Part shown: positions 28,760-38,153 of the stretch, one piece after another | Numbering within the stretch: position 1 is the first letter of the stretch | How the letters are laid out: every line of letters begins with the position of its first letter | Assembly (NCBI RefSeq): GCF_900096765.1 | Contig: NZ_LT615228.1 | Span: 378,669 to 442,668, forward strand | Direction: 5' to 3' | From: Polynucleobacter necessarius | Lineage (GTDB): Bacteria > Pseudomonadota > Gammaproteobacteria > Burkholderiales > Burkholderiaceae | Length of the DNA stretch: 64,000 nt | Notes under the pieces: generated by a model | Seen by the model: only the letters and a program-made list of their open reading frames with translations | Databases searched by the model: none | Told to the model about the DNA's origin: nothing | Made by a program: the position numbers and the translations under genes

Positions 28760-30207
28760 AACCAATTTGGATCGTTGACGATGATCAATCAATTCGTTGG
28801 GTTTTAGAAAAAGCCTTAGCGCGGGAAAATATCCCCCATAAGAGCTTCTCTAATCCGAATGATGTCCTAAATGCTTTGGACAAAGAGACTCCCCAAGTAT
28901 TGATCTCTGATATCCGCATGCCTAGAGGTAATGGTTTGGATTTGCTGCAGCATGTCAAAGCAAGTCATCCAAACCTGCCGGTCATCATTATGACTGCATT
29001 CTCTGACTTGGATTCGGCGGTATCTTCCTTTCAGGGCGGTGCATTTGAATATCTTACGAAACCTTTCGATGTTGAAAAAGCGGTTGAGTTAATTCATCGA
29101 GCTGTAGAGCAGGGTATTCGCAGTGAAACTGGATCAAAAGAACTCACTAATTGGAGACAAGATGCCACTGAGATTATTGGCCAAGCTCCTGCCATGCAAG
29201 AAATCTTTCGAGCAATTGGTCGCTTGGCGCAATCACATGCTACGGTACTCATTACTGGTGAATCTGGCGTAGGCAAGGAATTAGTTGCGCTTGCCTTGCA
29301 TCGTCATAGCCCCCGCGCAAAGGGTCCGTTCATCTCTCTGAGCACCTCTGCTGTTCCTAAGGATCTCTTGGAGTCTGAATTGTTTGGTCATGAGCGTGGT
29401 GCTTTTCCTGGTGCGCAGACTTTGCGTCGTGGCCGCTTTGAGCAGGCTGAAGGAGGAACATTATTCTTAGGCGAAATCGGTGACCTTCCGTTTGATTTGC
29501 AGACTAGACTCTTGCGCGTTCTCACCGATGGCCATTTTTATCGCATTGGTGGACAAGACCCAATTAAGGCCAATGTCCGCATCATTGCCTCTACTCATCA
29601 CAATCTAGAACAGCGAGTTGTCGCAGGTTTATTTCGTGAGGATCTCATGCATCGCTTAAATGTGATCCGCTTGAGAATGCCTTCGTTGCGTGAAAGAAGT
29701 GAAGATATTCCAATTCTGGCAAGACACTTCATGCTTTCTTGCGCAAAGTCCTTAGGCGTAGAGCCTAAAAAATTGTCTGATGAAGTTCTCAAGGAAATGA
29801 GTGCTATGCCGTTTCCGGGTAATGTGCGTCAACTTGAAAACCTTTGTCATTGGTTAACTGTCATGACTCCTGCCAATATTATTGGTGTGGGTGATCTGCC
29901 AGCAGATATTGTGGCGCAGGCTACTGAGCAACCAGTGATCTTGCAAGGTGAATCCTCGTCAACAGGCTCTACATCCGTTAAGGCTACCTCAACTGATTGG
30001 GAGGGCGGCTTGAGTCGCCTAGCTGTCAAAATGTTGCAAGATGGTGAAACTGAGGTTTACGATGCACTATGCTCACGTTTTGAGAAGGCGGTATTGTAAG
30101 CGGCGCTTGAAGTAATGCGCGGTCGCCGAGTTGAGGCAGCCCAGCGCCTAGGAATTGGGCGCAACACGATTACTAGAAAACTGCAGGAATTGGGGATAGA
30201 TGACTGA
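28756..30207 (+). pseudogene. glnG: Nitrogen regulator NtrC (GlnG), HTH cut off and key residues lost
   Basis: The receiver domain is intact (phosphoacceptor Asp52 in LISDIRMPRGNG) and Walker A GESGVGKE is present. Three lesions disable the protein. The sigma-54-contact loop GAFTGA reads GAFPGA (residue 218). Walker B FLDEIGD reads FLGEIGD (residue 239), losing the Asp needed for ATP hydrolysis. A TAA at 30097-30099 (codon 448) removes the Fis-type helix-turn-helix, whose sequence AAQRLGIGRNTITRKLQELG is still readable downstream to TGA 30205-30207. A truncated protein of 447 residues could be made but should neither bind DNA normally nor activate sigma-54 polymerase. It overlaps xthA by eight bases. 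Confidence 0.92.
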
Positions 30208-31048
30208 TTCAATACGAATTGCGGCGTGGAATGTGAATTCCTTAAAGGTTCGCCTTCCACACGTACTTCGTTGGCTGCAAGATCAAGAAAAAAAACAGCA
30301 AGCGATAGATGCGCTGTGCTTACAAGAACTCAAACTCACGGATGATAAATACCCCCATCAAGAGCTCGAAGCAGCAGGTTACCTCAGTCTAGCCGCAGGT
30401 CAAAAGACGTATAACGGCGTAGCGATTATTGTTCGCAAAGCCGCTTTAGCCCCAATTGCTTCAGATATCACAACCACTTTTTTAAAGTCCACCCGAAATA
30501 TTCCAGATTATCAGGATGAGCAGCAGCGTGTCTTGGCGGCCACTATTCCTTTTGCAGGAACGCAGCCTATTCGTTTGGTATCTGCTTACTTTCCAAATGG
30601 TCAATCACCAGATAGTGATAAGTTTGTCTATAAGTTAGATTGGTTAAGCAAACTACAAAAATGGTTAGCGCAAGAGCTTGAGCAAAACAAACGTCTAGCC
30701 CTCCTAGGAGACTTTAATATTGCGCCGGCCGATGAAGATGTCCATGACCCTAAAGCATGGGAAGGGCAGAACTTAGTGTCGCCACCAGAGAGAAATGCTT
30801 TCCAAGAATTATTAAGCTTGGGTATGCACGATTCCTTCAGGATGTTTAAGCAAGCTCCCAAAACCTATAGCTGGTGGGACTACCGTATGATGGGTTTTAG
30901 AAGAAATGCTGGTATGCGCATCGATCACATCTTGCTCAGCGAGGCGCTCAAAGAAAAATGCAGCGCTAGTGTTGTTGATAAAGAACCTAGAACTTGGGAG
31001 CAACCATCTGATCACGCTCCCGTTATCGCGCAAATTAAAAAGACTTAA
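30200..31048 (+). CDS. xthA: Exodeoxyribonuclease III
   Basis: This AP endonuclease/3' exonuclease acts in base-excision repair. The 282-residue protein has AAWNVNSLKVR at the start, LCLQELKLTDDKYP (metal-binding Glu), LLGDFNIAPADEDVHDP, WWDYRM and the C-terminal PSDHAPV with the catalytic Asp-His pair. Length and motifs are normal. The ATG at 30200 overlaps the end of the former ntrC frame by eight bases, so it probably relied on read-through from the glnA-ntrBC transcript or has its own promoter within ntrC. Confidence 0.94.
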   Translation: MTDSIRIAAWNVNSLKVRLPHVLRWLQDQEKKQQAIDALCLQELKLTDDKYPHQELEAAGYLSLAAGQKTYNGVAIIVRKAALAPIASDITTTFLKSTRNIPDYQDEQQRVLAATIPFAGTQPIRLVSAYFPNGQSPDSDKFVYKLDWLSKLQKWLAQELEQNKRLALLGDFNIAPADEDVHDPKAWEGQNLVSPPERNAFQELLSLGMHDSFRMFKQAPKTYSWWDYRMMGFRRNAGMRIDHILLSEALKEKCSASVVDKEPRTWEQPSDHAPVIAQIKKT

Positions 31049-31071
31049 ACAATAGTCTGTAGCAATACCTT

Positions 31072-31681
31072 ATGAAGCCCATTCTGTACAGCTATCGCAG
31101 ATGTCCTTATGCCATGAGAGCGCGCATGGCCTTGAAATATGCAGGCATCGAAGTTGAGCATCGAGAAATTGAACTCAGAAACAAGCCCAGTTCAATGCTT
31201 TAAGCCTCACCCAAAGGAACTGTTCCAGTACTCATCACACAAGAGAAGGTGATTGATCAAAGTTTAGACATCATGCAATGGGCTCTAGATCAAAATGATC
31301 CAGACCAATGGCAAGTAGTCAATGAATCGCTTGCTAAGGCATGGATTGATAAAAATGATGGCCCCTTCCAAAAAGCTATTAGATCAATATAAGTATCCCA
31401 ATAGGCATCCAGAGTTAAAACAAGCAGAAGTTCTCAACAGCGCAATCGAGCTAATGCTTGAACCCATGGAGCAAGCACTCAATACGAGTCAATACTTAAT
31501 GAGCAATCGGTTGTCATGGGTTGATATTGCTATTTTCCCATTTATCAGGCAATTTTCGATGGTTGATCAAATCAGATTTGATGCCCTTCCTTATCAGGCG
31601 ACTCAGCGATGGTTGCATCAACAACTAGAGTCGCCTCTATTTATCTCTGTAATGGATAAATATCCCATCTGGAAAGATTAA
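31072..31681 (+). pseudogene. Glutathione S-transferase-like protein, nonsense plus frameshift
   Basis: From ATG 31072 the frame reads MKPILYSYRRCPYAMRAR, a thioredoxin-fold start with CPYA as in GST/glutaredoxin relatives. Codon 44 is TAA (31201-31203), after which SPKGTVPVLI, VIDQSLDIMQWAL continue in frame. Near 31370 an extra C in GGCCCCTTCC moves the rest (KKLLDQYKYPNRHPEL to YPIWKD, TAA 31679-31681) into another frame. Removing one base restores GPFKKLLDQY. The product would have been about 202 residues. The 3' end overlaps the convergent prlC stop by four bases. Confidence 0.9.
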
Positions 31682-33813
31682 GCCAACCCACCGTGTCTCA
31701 GTAAGGCATCAACACTGGGTTCTCGTCCACGAAATGCCTTGAAGGATTCAGCGGCGGGGCGACTTCCTCCCACTTCCAGAATTTCTTCGCGATAGCGTGA
31801 ACCTGTCTTTGGATCTAAGATTGAGCCGGTTAACTTGGCTGCCTCCTCAAAGGCTGAGTAGGCATCGGCTGAGAGCACTTCCGCCCACTTATAGCTGTAA
31901 TAGCCTGCCGCATAACCACCAGCAAATATATGACTAAAGGTATTAATCCAGCGAGAGATCTCGGGTTGGGGAATGACATTAAAGTCATCAGCAATCTTTC
32001 TGGAGAGATCTAATACCGCATGTCCTTTAGCTTGCTTGACATCAAAGCGAGAGTGCAGGCGCCAATCAGTTAGTGACATCACAACTTGACGTAGCGTCAT
32101 CAAACCATTTTGAAAATTCTTGGCCGCAAGAATCTTGTCAAATAATTCACGGGGAAGTGGCTTACCGGTATCCACATGAGCCGTCATTTTCTCGAGAACT
32201 TCCCACTCCCAGCAAAAGTTCTCCATAAACTGACTTGGTAATTCCACGGCATCCCACTCAACGCCATTGATACCTGAAACACCTAAGGCACTGACTTGCG
32301 TCAAAAGATGATGCAAGCCGTGACCACTCTCGTGGAAAAGGGTAATTACATCATCGTGAGTGATCGTTGGTTGACGCAGAACCCCATCGACTTTTACTGG
32401 TGGTGCGAAGTTACAAACTAGGTAAGCCACTGGAACTTGGATTTCACCATTGGGCAGTTCTCTGCGACCGCGAGCATCATCCATCCAAGCCCCGCCACGT
32501 TTACTTGGGCGGGCATAAGGGTCTAAATAGAAATAAGCAACGATATTGCCTTTGGCATCACTAACTGAGAATGATTGAACGTCAGCATGCCAAGTTGGCA
32601 AATCAGCTGCTTGGATCTTGACGCCAAACAGCGTCTGAATCAGGCCAAACAAACCATCCAACACTTTAGATAGGGGGAAGTATTGCTTGAGTTCATTTTC
32701 AGAAAAAGAGTAGCGCTCTTGTTTTAAGCGCTCTGCAGCAAATGCGCTATCCCATGGCTGCACGCCATCAGTCAAGCCGAGTTCATTTTTAGAAAACTCA
32801 CAAAGCTCATCCCAATCACGCTGCGCATAGGGTTTGGCTTTGAAAGCAAACTCGGTCAGAAATTGATCGACCTCATCTACCGTATTGGCCATTTTGGGTG
32901 CCAAGCTGAGCGCTGCAAAATTGGCAAAGCCCAGCATGCGCGCTTCTTCATCACGAAGACGCAATTGATCGAGCATGTTTTGAGTGTTATCCCACTCCAG
33001 CTTGCCCTTGGCGAACTGGGGGGCTAATTCAGAGGAACGAGTGACATAGGCCTCATACATCAGGCGACGCAGTGGTCGATTCTCGCAGTACTGCATTACC
33101 GGGTAATAGGATGGAAAGTGCAGGGTAAAAGCCCAGCCAGTAAGACCCTTTTGCTGAGCGGTATCAGCTGCAGCAGCCTTCACATCCTCTGGCAGTCCAA
33201 TAAGATCAGCCTCATTAGTCACTACATGTACAAAGCTATCAGTTGCATCTAAGACATGATCAGAAAAGGCTTTTCCCAATATTGCCTGTTCATCTTGAAT
33301 CTGCGCAAAGCGAGGTTTATCGGTGTCGCTGAGTTCAGCGCCACCCAAACGGAAGTCCCGCAGTGAGTTCTCAATGACTTTCTTCTGTGCACGATTGAGT
33401 TTTGCAAAATCATTACTTTTACTAAGCTCTTTAAATTTTTGATAGAGCGCTAAGTTTTGCCCCAAGCTTGAAAAGAATGCCGTGACCTGAGGCAGCATTG
33501 CCCCATACGCCGCTCGCAACTCTGGAGTATCAGCAACACTATTTAAATGCGACACCACCCCCCATGATCTGCCTAATGCTTCTGTGGCATCTTCCAATGG
33601 TTCAACCAATGTATTCCAAGTCGATGGAGTCTTTGAATCCGCGGCCCGATCGACGGCTTCTTGAGCGTGCTTGAGTAAGAACTCAATGGCTGGAGTGACG
33701 TCCTCTGGCCTAACTTGGTCATATGCAGCAATGCCGCGACCAAAGCTTAGTAAGGGATTGTTTTCTAATGCGGGGGGTAAAGTAAGTAGGGGTGATAAGA
33801 GAGATGTTTTCAT
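31678..33813 (-). CDS. prlC: Oligopeptidase A (M3 metallopeptidase)
   Basis: The 711-residue peptidase degrades short peptides in the cytoplasm, including cleaved signal peptides. The zinc site HESGH lies at about residue 493 in LFHESGHGLHHLL, with the third ligand Glu about 25 residues later in VEWDAVELPSQFMENF. The helical N-terminal half with TPAIEFLL and the C-terminal YAAGYYSYKWAEVLSADAY segment are typical of the OpdA/PrlC branch. Length matches. It precedes nothing on its strand and lies 18 bases downstream of folD. Confidence 0.94.
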   Translation of the reverse strand: MKTSLLSPLLTLPPALENNPLLSFGRGIAAYDQVRPEDVTPAIEFLLKHAQEAVDRAADSKTPSTWNTLVEPLEDATEALGRSWGVVSHLNSVADTPELRAAYGAMLPQVTAFFSSLGQNLALYQKFKELSKSNDFAKLNRAQKKVIENSLRDFRLGGAELSDTDKPRFAQIQDEQAILGKAFSDHVLDATDSFVHVVTNEADLIGLPEDVKAAAADTAQQKGLTGWAFTLHFPSYYPVMQYCENRPLRRLMYEAYVTRSSELAPQFAKGKLEWDNTQNMLDQLRLRDEEARMLGFANFAALSLAPKMANTVDEVDQFLTEFAFKAKPYAQRDWDELCEFSKNELGLTDGVQPWDSAFAAERLKQERYSFSENELKQYFPLSKVLDGLFGLIQTLFGVKIQAADLPTWHADVQSFSVSDAKGNIVAYFYLDPYARPSKRGGAWMDDARGRRELPNGEIQVPVAYLVCNFAPPVKVDGVLRQPTITHDDVITLFHESGHGLHHLLTQVSALGVSGINGVEWDAVELPSQFMENFCWEWEVLEKMTAHVDTGKPLPRELFDKILAAKNFQNGLMTLRQVVMSLTDWRLHSRFDVKQAKGHAVLDLSRKIADDFNVIPQPEISRWINTFSHIFAGGYAAGYYSYKWAEVLSADAYSAFEEAAKLTGSILDPKTGSRYREEILEVGGSRPAAESFKAFRGREPSVDALLRHGGLA

Positions 33814-33831
33814 CCCTCTAGCTTAATGGAT

Positions 33832-34686
33832 CTAGTGCTTGGCTGCTTTTTCGGCGGCTTCAAGGGTGTTCATGAGCAGCATAGTGATAGTCATTGGCCC
33901 AACACCGCCAGGAACTGGGGTGATCCAACCAGCCACATATTTGGCAGCATCAAAATCCACGTCACCGCAGAGCTTTCCGTCTGACAGGCGGTTGATGCCC
34001 ACATCAATAACGACGGCACCATTTTTCACCATATCGCCAGAAATCATTTTTGGTTTGCCGGTAGCTACTACTAGGATGTCAGCATCTTTAGTGTGATGCG
34101 CTAGGTCACGTGTTTTGCTATTGCAAATTGTGACGGTTGCCCCCGCCTGGAGAAGCAACATGGCCATGGGTTTGCCCACAATATTGGATGCTCCCACAAT
34201 GACAGCACGTGCACCCCGGGTTGGGTAATCAATGCTTTCTAAAATCTTCATGCAACCATAAGGTGTGCAAGGCTTAAATTCTGGTTGACCCACCATCAAG
34301 GCACCAGCATTGGCAACATGAAAACCATCGACGTCCTTTTCTGGGGCAATCGCTTCAAGCACGCGCTCCGAAGCAATATGTTCAGGTAAAGGAAGTTGAA
34401 CCAAGATGCCATGAATGGCAGGATCAACATTTAAAGTAGCAATACGAGCTAACAATTCTTGTTCGCCTAATTCAGCAGAGTAGCGCTCAAGTACCGAATG
34501 AAAGCCCACATCTTCACAAGCTTTGACCTTATTGCGAACATACACTTGGCTGGCGGGGTTATCACCCACTACGATGACTGCTAAACCAGGGCGTACCCCT
34601 TTGGCAGTCACAATGGCACCACGCGCAGCAATCTCTGTACGTAGTTTTTTGGAGAGGGCGTTTCCGTCGAGTAATTGAGCAGGCAT
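33832..34686 (-). CDS. folD: Methylenetetrahydrofolate dehydrogenase/cyclohydrolase
   Basis: FolD interconverts one-carbon units on tetrahydrofolate for purine and formyl-methionine synthesis. The 284-residue protein contains [14 protein letters not shown] (catalytic Lys), [28 protein letters not shown] and the NADP-binding [22 protein letters not shown] closes the protein. All motifs are intact. It remains although the p-aminobenzoate gene pabBC is broken elsewhere in the window, so folate must still come from some source. Confidence 0.96.
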   Translation of the reverse strand: MPAQLLDGNALSKKLRTEIAARGAIVTAKGVRPGLAVIVVGDNPASQVYVRNKVKACEDVGFHSVLERYSAELGEQELLARIATLNVDPAIHGILVQLPLPEHIASERVLEAIAPEKDVDGFHVANAGALMVGQPEFKPCTPYGCMKILESIDYPTRGARAVIVGASNIVGKPMAMLLLQAGATVTICNSKTRDLAHHTKDADILVVATGKPKMISGDMVKNGAVVIDVGINRLSDGKLCGDVDFDAAKYVAGWITPVPGGVGPMTITMLLMNTLEAAEKAAKH

Positions 34687-34709
34687 CGCAGCGATGGTTT
34701 GATTAAGGA

Positions 34710-35357
34710 TTAATTCGGTTGCGGACCAGATAGCGCAAGGCGGAGTAGGTCTGCAACAGTATTCACGTTGAGCTTTTCCATGATATTGGCGCGGTGCGCT
34801 TCCACCGTCTTGATAGAGATGCCTAAATCATCGGCGATTTGTTTATTTAAGCGACCTGCAACAATACGCTCGAGCACTTGACGCTCACGACCAGTAAGTT
34901 TGCTGAGCAAACTCTGCGTAATCTTGCGTTGACTTGCTTGCGAATAATCTACGCGCGCTTTGGCAAGCATGCGATCAACTAAACCGCAGAGATCATTCTC
35001 TTTAAATGGCTTTTCAATGAAATCTACTGCGCCGCGTTTCATCGTAGAAACGGCCATTGATACATCGCCGTGACCGGTGATAAAAGCTACTGGCATTGGT
35101 AGATTTTCGCTGATTAAGCGCTCTTGTAATTCAAGGCCAGACATTCCAGGCATGCGTACGTCAAGAATCGCGCAAGAGATGGTAGATTTATCGGTGCTTT
35201 GCAAGGACTGCAAAAAGCGTTCGGCACTTGCGTGACAGCGCACTACATAGCCATTGCTTTCTAAAAGCCAGGTGAGTGAGTCACGAACCGCTTCATCATC
35301 ATCAACGACATAGACAACTTCGGCTTGGTTTGGTTTGGAGCTAGCACTTAAGTTCAT
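34710..35357 (-). CDS. Two-component response regulator, FixJ/LuxR type
   Basis: The 215-residue protein (ATG 35357; a GTG at 35390 is possible) has a receiver domain with [12 protein letters not shown], the phosphoacceptor Asp in [12 protein letters not shown], and KPFKEND. A LuxR-type helix-turn-helix follows ([37 protein letters not shown]). It belongs to the FixJ/TtrR/StyR group. It directly follows the PAS sensor kinase on the same strand, so the two form a pair. Target genes are unknown; the divergent aceEF-lpdA operon or folD are only neighbours. Confidence 0.9.
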   Translation of the reverse strand: MNLSASSKPNQAEVVYVVDDDEAVRDSLTWLLESNGYVVRCHASAERFLQSLQSTDKSTISCAILDVRMPGMSGLELQERLISENLPMPVAFITGHGDVSMAVSTMKRGAVDFIEKPFKENDLCGLVDRMLAKARVDYSQASQRKITQSLLSKLTGRERQVLERIVAGRLNKQIADDLGISIKTVEAHRANIMEKLNVNTVADLLRLALSGPQPN

Positions 35358-35389
35358 ATGGGTCTCGCAAGGTAGATCTACAGATATCA

Positions 35390-37918
35390 CTATTCAATAT
35401 TGCCCTTACTTTCTGGGGACTCTAAGGGTAGAAGTATTGTAAAGGTGCAGCCGGTCAGCCTGGTATGTTCTGCGTCCATGGTGTTGGTTGCCCAGAGACG
35501 CCCCTGGTGGGACTCGATAATCGAGCGGCAAATATTGAGTCCCATGCCCATACCATCGGATTTTGTGCTGAAAAATGGCTCAAACATGCGCTGGGAGACG
35601 GATTCGGCGATTCCGGCGCCACCATCGCTCACTTGGATGCGCAGCATGGCGGGGATGGTATTGGTATCCAAATCTGCACTGATCTTGACGGGGGGTGCTG
35701 TCCAGCGTGAGGAGAGGGGGTAGGCCTCTCGGGTGCTATCCAGGCCATTTTTCAGGAGATTGACTAGGACTTGAAGAATTAAGACTGGGTCAATATCTAC
35801 CTCAGGCAAGTTTTCAGCCACCTCAGATGCAATAATCAGCCGATGGCGATTCGCCTCAATTTCTACTAAGCCCACCGCATCGTTAATGATGTCAACAATG
35901 GCAGTCGCTTTTCTTTGTGGTTCACTGCGTTTCACAAATCCCCGAATGCGCTGAATGATAGTTCCAGCCCGATGCGCTTGTTCTGAGGCTTTCTCGAGGG
36001 CAGGCAAGATTTCTTTTGCTAAGGTGGGGTTCAAATGGCCTTCTAGGCGTTTAGCGACACCCATGCAATAGTTTGAAATTGCAGACAAGGGTTGGTTGAG
36101 TTCGTGCGCCAAGGAGGAAGCCATTTCTCCCATGGTGGTTAAGCGGCTGGTAAATTGCATGCGCTCTTCTTGTTGGCGGGCAAGATCATCAGCTTCTTTT
36201 CGCATCGTAATGTCAGTAGCAATCATCAGTTGTGCAAGATGTCCATCAACCCACGGAATAAAGCGACGACGTACTTCAAACCACTTATTACTGCCATCGC
36301 TCAGTTGCACTTCTTCTGATTCAGATTCCTGGTAAAGAAATGAAGTTGGTATGCCATCACGAATGTAGTCTTGTAGATCTTGTGCAATATTGTGCAAAGT
36401 CTCAATACGGTTTTCTTGATGTGCTAGCCGAAAGTGACCCTTGGAATCATCGCCAAAATTCTCACGATAAAAGCGATTAGCGAACAGTAACTCATCCGTT
36501 TCTAAAGAAACTACTGATACCGCAGCATCTAAGCCCTCTAAAACGGTAGTAAAGCGCTCTTGTGATGCAGCCAATTCTTCCCGAATCTTTTTTGGCTCAG
36601 AAATATCAATCAGAGAAGTAACCCAACCAGTTTGCTTACCTCTTTCATTAATGAGTGGAGCAATAAAGGTGCGGGTTTGAATAAGCGTGCCATCGCGACG
36701 CAAAATAGCACCTTCAATCCCTTTTTTCATGCCAGTGCTGATATTTGCATTGAGTGCCCGATTCATTTTGTCGATCAATTCATCGCGCCTGCTTTCTGGC
36801 CAAAAAGGGAATGGTGGTTTTAAACCAAGCAATTCTTGTGCACTCCACCCTGACATTTCACAAAAAGCTCGATTCACATAGGTAATTTTCTTTTCCAAGT
36901 CGTGCGCACGAATACCCACTGGGGTAGAGTTCTCCATCGCATTACGAAAACTAGTCTCGGTTCGTAAATTTGCTTCTGCTTCTTGACGAACTTGCATCTG
37001 TTTAAGAACTGACCATAAGCTCCAAATCACAAATGCCGAGAGACCAATCACCACCCCAATCAACATTCTGAATGTGAGATTGGTGGGTGGTGGGTAAGTA
37101 TCAATCCTCAGAGTCATATTGGGGCTTAGCACACCAATATCTAAACTGGTCTGGTTGCTAAATGCTCTTGTGGGGGTGTTGCGATCGGAAGAAATAGAGA
37201 GAATGCGGCCATTGTCTGTTAATAGTGTGAAACGGTATGCGGCCTTGAGTTCGCTTGGAATCACTTCCAGAATGCCTTGGGTAGTATAGAGGGCAGCCAA
37301 ATAGCCGATCACTTCACCGCCAACAACATTGGGCGCTACTTGCCAGAAGACCGTTTTGCGCTCTTTTGCTAAGGGTTCTTCACCTGGAATGTTTAATGAA
37401 ATAAATTCGCTAAAAGCAGTTCTACTGGTGGCATTACTTAATTCAATTGCCTTTTTAAGACCTGCATTAACAGTTTGCTCGTTTTGGCTCTTGCTAATCC
37501 AGTCTGATCTTGCGTTTGTTGCTGGTACTGACCAGAAGCGTTTATTTTGATCGTTAATCCAAATGATTTTGACGATCTCATGATTATTCAGAACTAGATC
37601 ATCTGCTTGCTCTCGAACTAATTGCTTTAGTTTGACATCGTCATTGCTCGCGGCAATCTCACGATTGATGGTGTTTAAGGATTCGGCATTGTTCGCAAAA
37701 CGCAATTGGATGCGCTGTTTAGCAAAAGAGAGCTCTCTATATAGTGCAGCTTCTTGCTGATTTTTTTCCTGCAAGTGCAGCGTACCTAAAATGACACCCA
37801 TTACAGCAGTAAAGAGCACGATTGCTAATAAAGGGGTGTATACGAGTCTAAATCCTCGAATTCGGAGGAACCAGTGATAGGGCTTGAGGAATAGGCGAGA
37901 TAAAGCTCTAGATTTCAT
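35390..37918 (-). CDS. PAS-containing sensor histidine kinase
   Basis: From ATG 37918 the product is 842 residues (a GTG at 37978 would add 20). A membrane segment near residue 25-45 and another near 290-310 flank a periplasmic sensory region. Two PAS domains follow (about 330-575), with HELNQPLSAISNY as the His box near residue 606. The ATP-binding domain has VLVNLLKNGLDS, DGGAGI and GMGMGLNICRSI. The layout matches the DctS/TtrS-type kinases paired with FixJ-like regulators. The signal sensed is unknown. It is large and fully open, in contrast to the dead NtrB kinase nearby. Confidence 0.88.
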   Translation of the reverse strand: MKSRALSRLFLKPYHWFLRIRGFRLVYTPLLAIVLFTAVMGVILGTLHLQEKNQQEAALYRELSFAKQRIQLRFANNAESLNTINREIAASNDDVKLKQLVREQADDLVLNNHEIVKIIWINDQNKRFWSVPATNARSDWISKSQNEQTVNAGLKKAIELSNATSRTAFSEFISLNIPGEEPLAKERKTVFWQVAPNVVGGEVIGYLAALYTTQGILEVIPSELKAAYRFTLLTDNGRILSISSDRNTPTRAFSNQTSLDIGVLSPNMTLRIDTYPPPTNLTFRMLIGVVIGLSAFVIWSLWSVLKQMQVRQEAEANLRTETSFRNAMENSTPVGIRAHDLEKKITYVNRAFCEMSGWSAQELLGLKPPFPFWPESRRDELIDKMNRALNANISTGMKKGIEGAILRRDGTLIQTRTFIAPLINERGKQTGWVTSLIDISEPKKIREELAASQERFTTVLEGLDAAVSVVSLETDELLFANRFYRENFGDDSKGHFRLAHQENRIETLHNIAQDLQDYIRDGIPTSFLYQESESEEVQLSDGSNKWFEVRRRFIPWVDGHLAQLMIATDITMRKEADDLARQQEERMQFTSRLTTMGEMASSLAHELNQPLSAISNYCMGVAKRLEGHLNPTLAKEILPALEKASEQAHRAGTIIQRIRGFVKRSEPQRKATAIVDIINDAVGLVEIEANRHRLIIASEVAENLPEVDIDPVLILQVLVNLLKNGLDSTREAYPLSSRWTAPPVKISADLDTNTIPAMLRIQVSDGGAGIAESVSQRMFEPFFSTKSDGMGMGLNICRSIIESHQGRLWATNTMDAEHTRLTGCTFTILLPLESPESKGNIE

Positions 37919-38003
37919 AGGAACTGGTTCATTTTGCCTGAATGGCGCCCTATCAATCACATTTGGGAAATCTTCCACCTCTATTTGCGCTGCAATAAAA
38001 TAT

Positions 38004-38032
38004 CACATTATGAAAAATATTATCATTATGTG
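38004..38032. promoter_or_regulatory. Imperfect inverted repeat in aceE upstream region
   Basis: CACATTATG (38004-38012) and CATTATGTG (38024-38032) are complementary at eight of nine positions with an 11-base A/T-rich centre. It sits in the 175-base gap between the divergent sensor kinase and aceE, about 120 bases before the aceE ATG. It could be an operator for either side; no regulator can be assigned. Confidence 0.35.
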
Positions 38033-38153
38033 GAAAATTGCTTGTTTACACCCATATACCTTCCTAGAATGTTGACTATAGAGTAAGTGAGTTTGATTGA
38101 ACTATCGTCGGTAAAGAACAAGCAACAGTACAAGTAATGAATGGAGACAAGTT

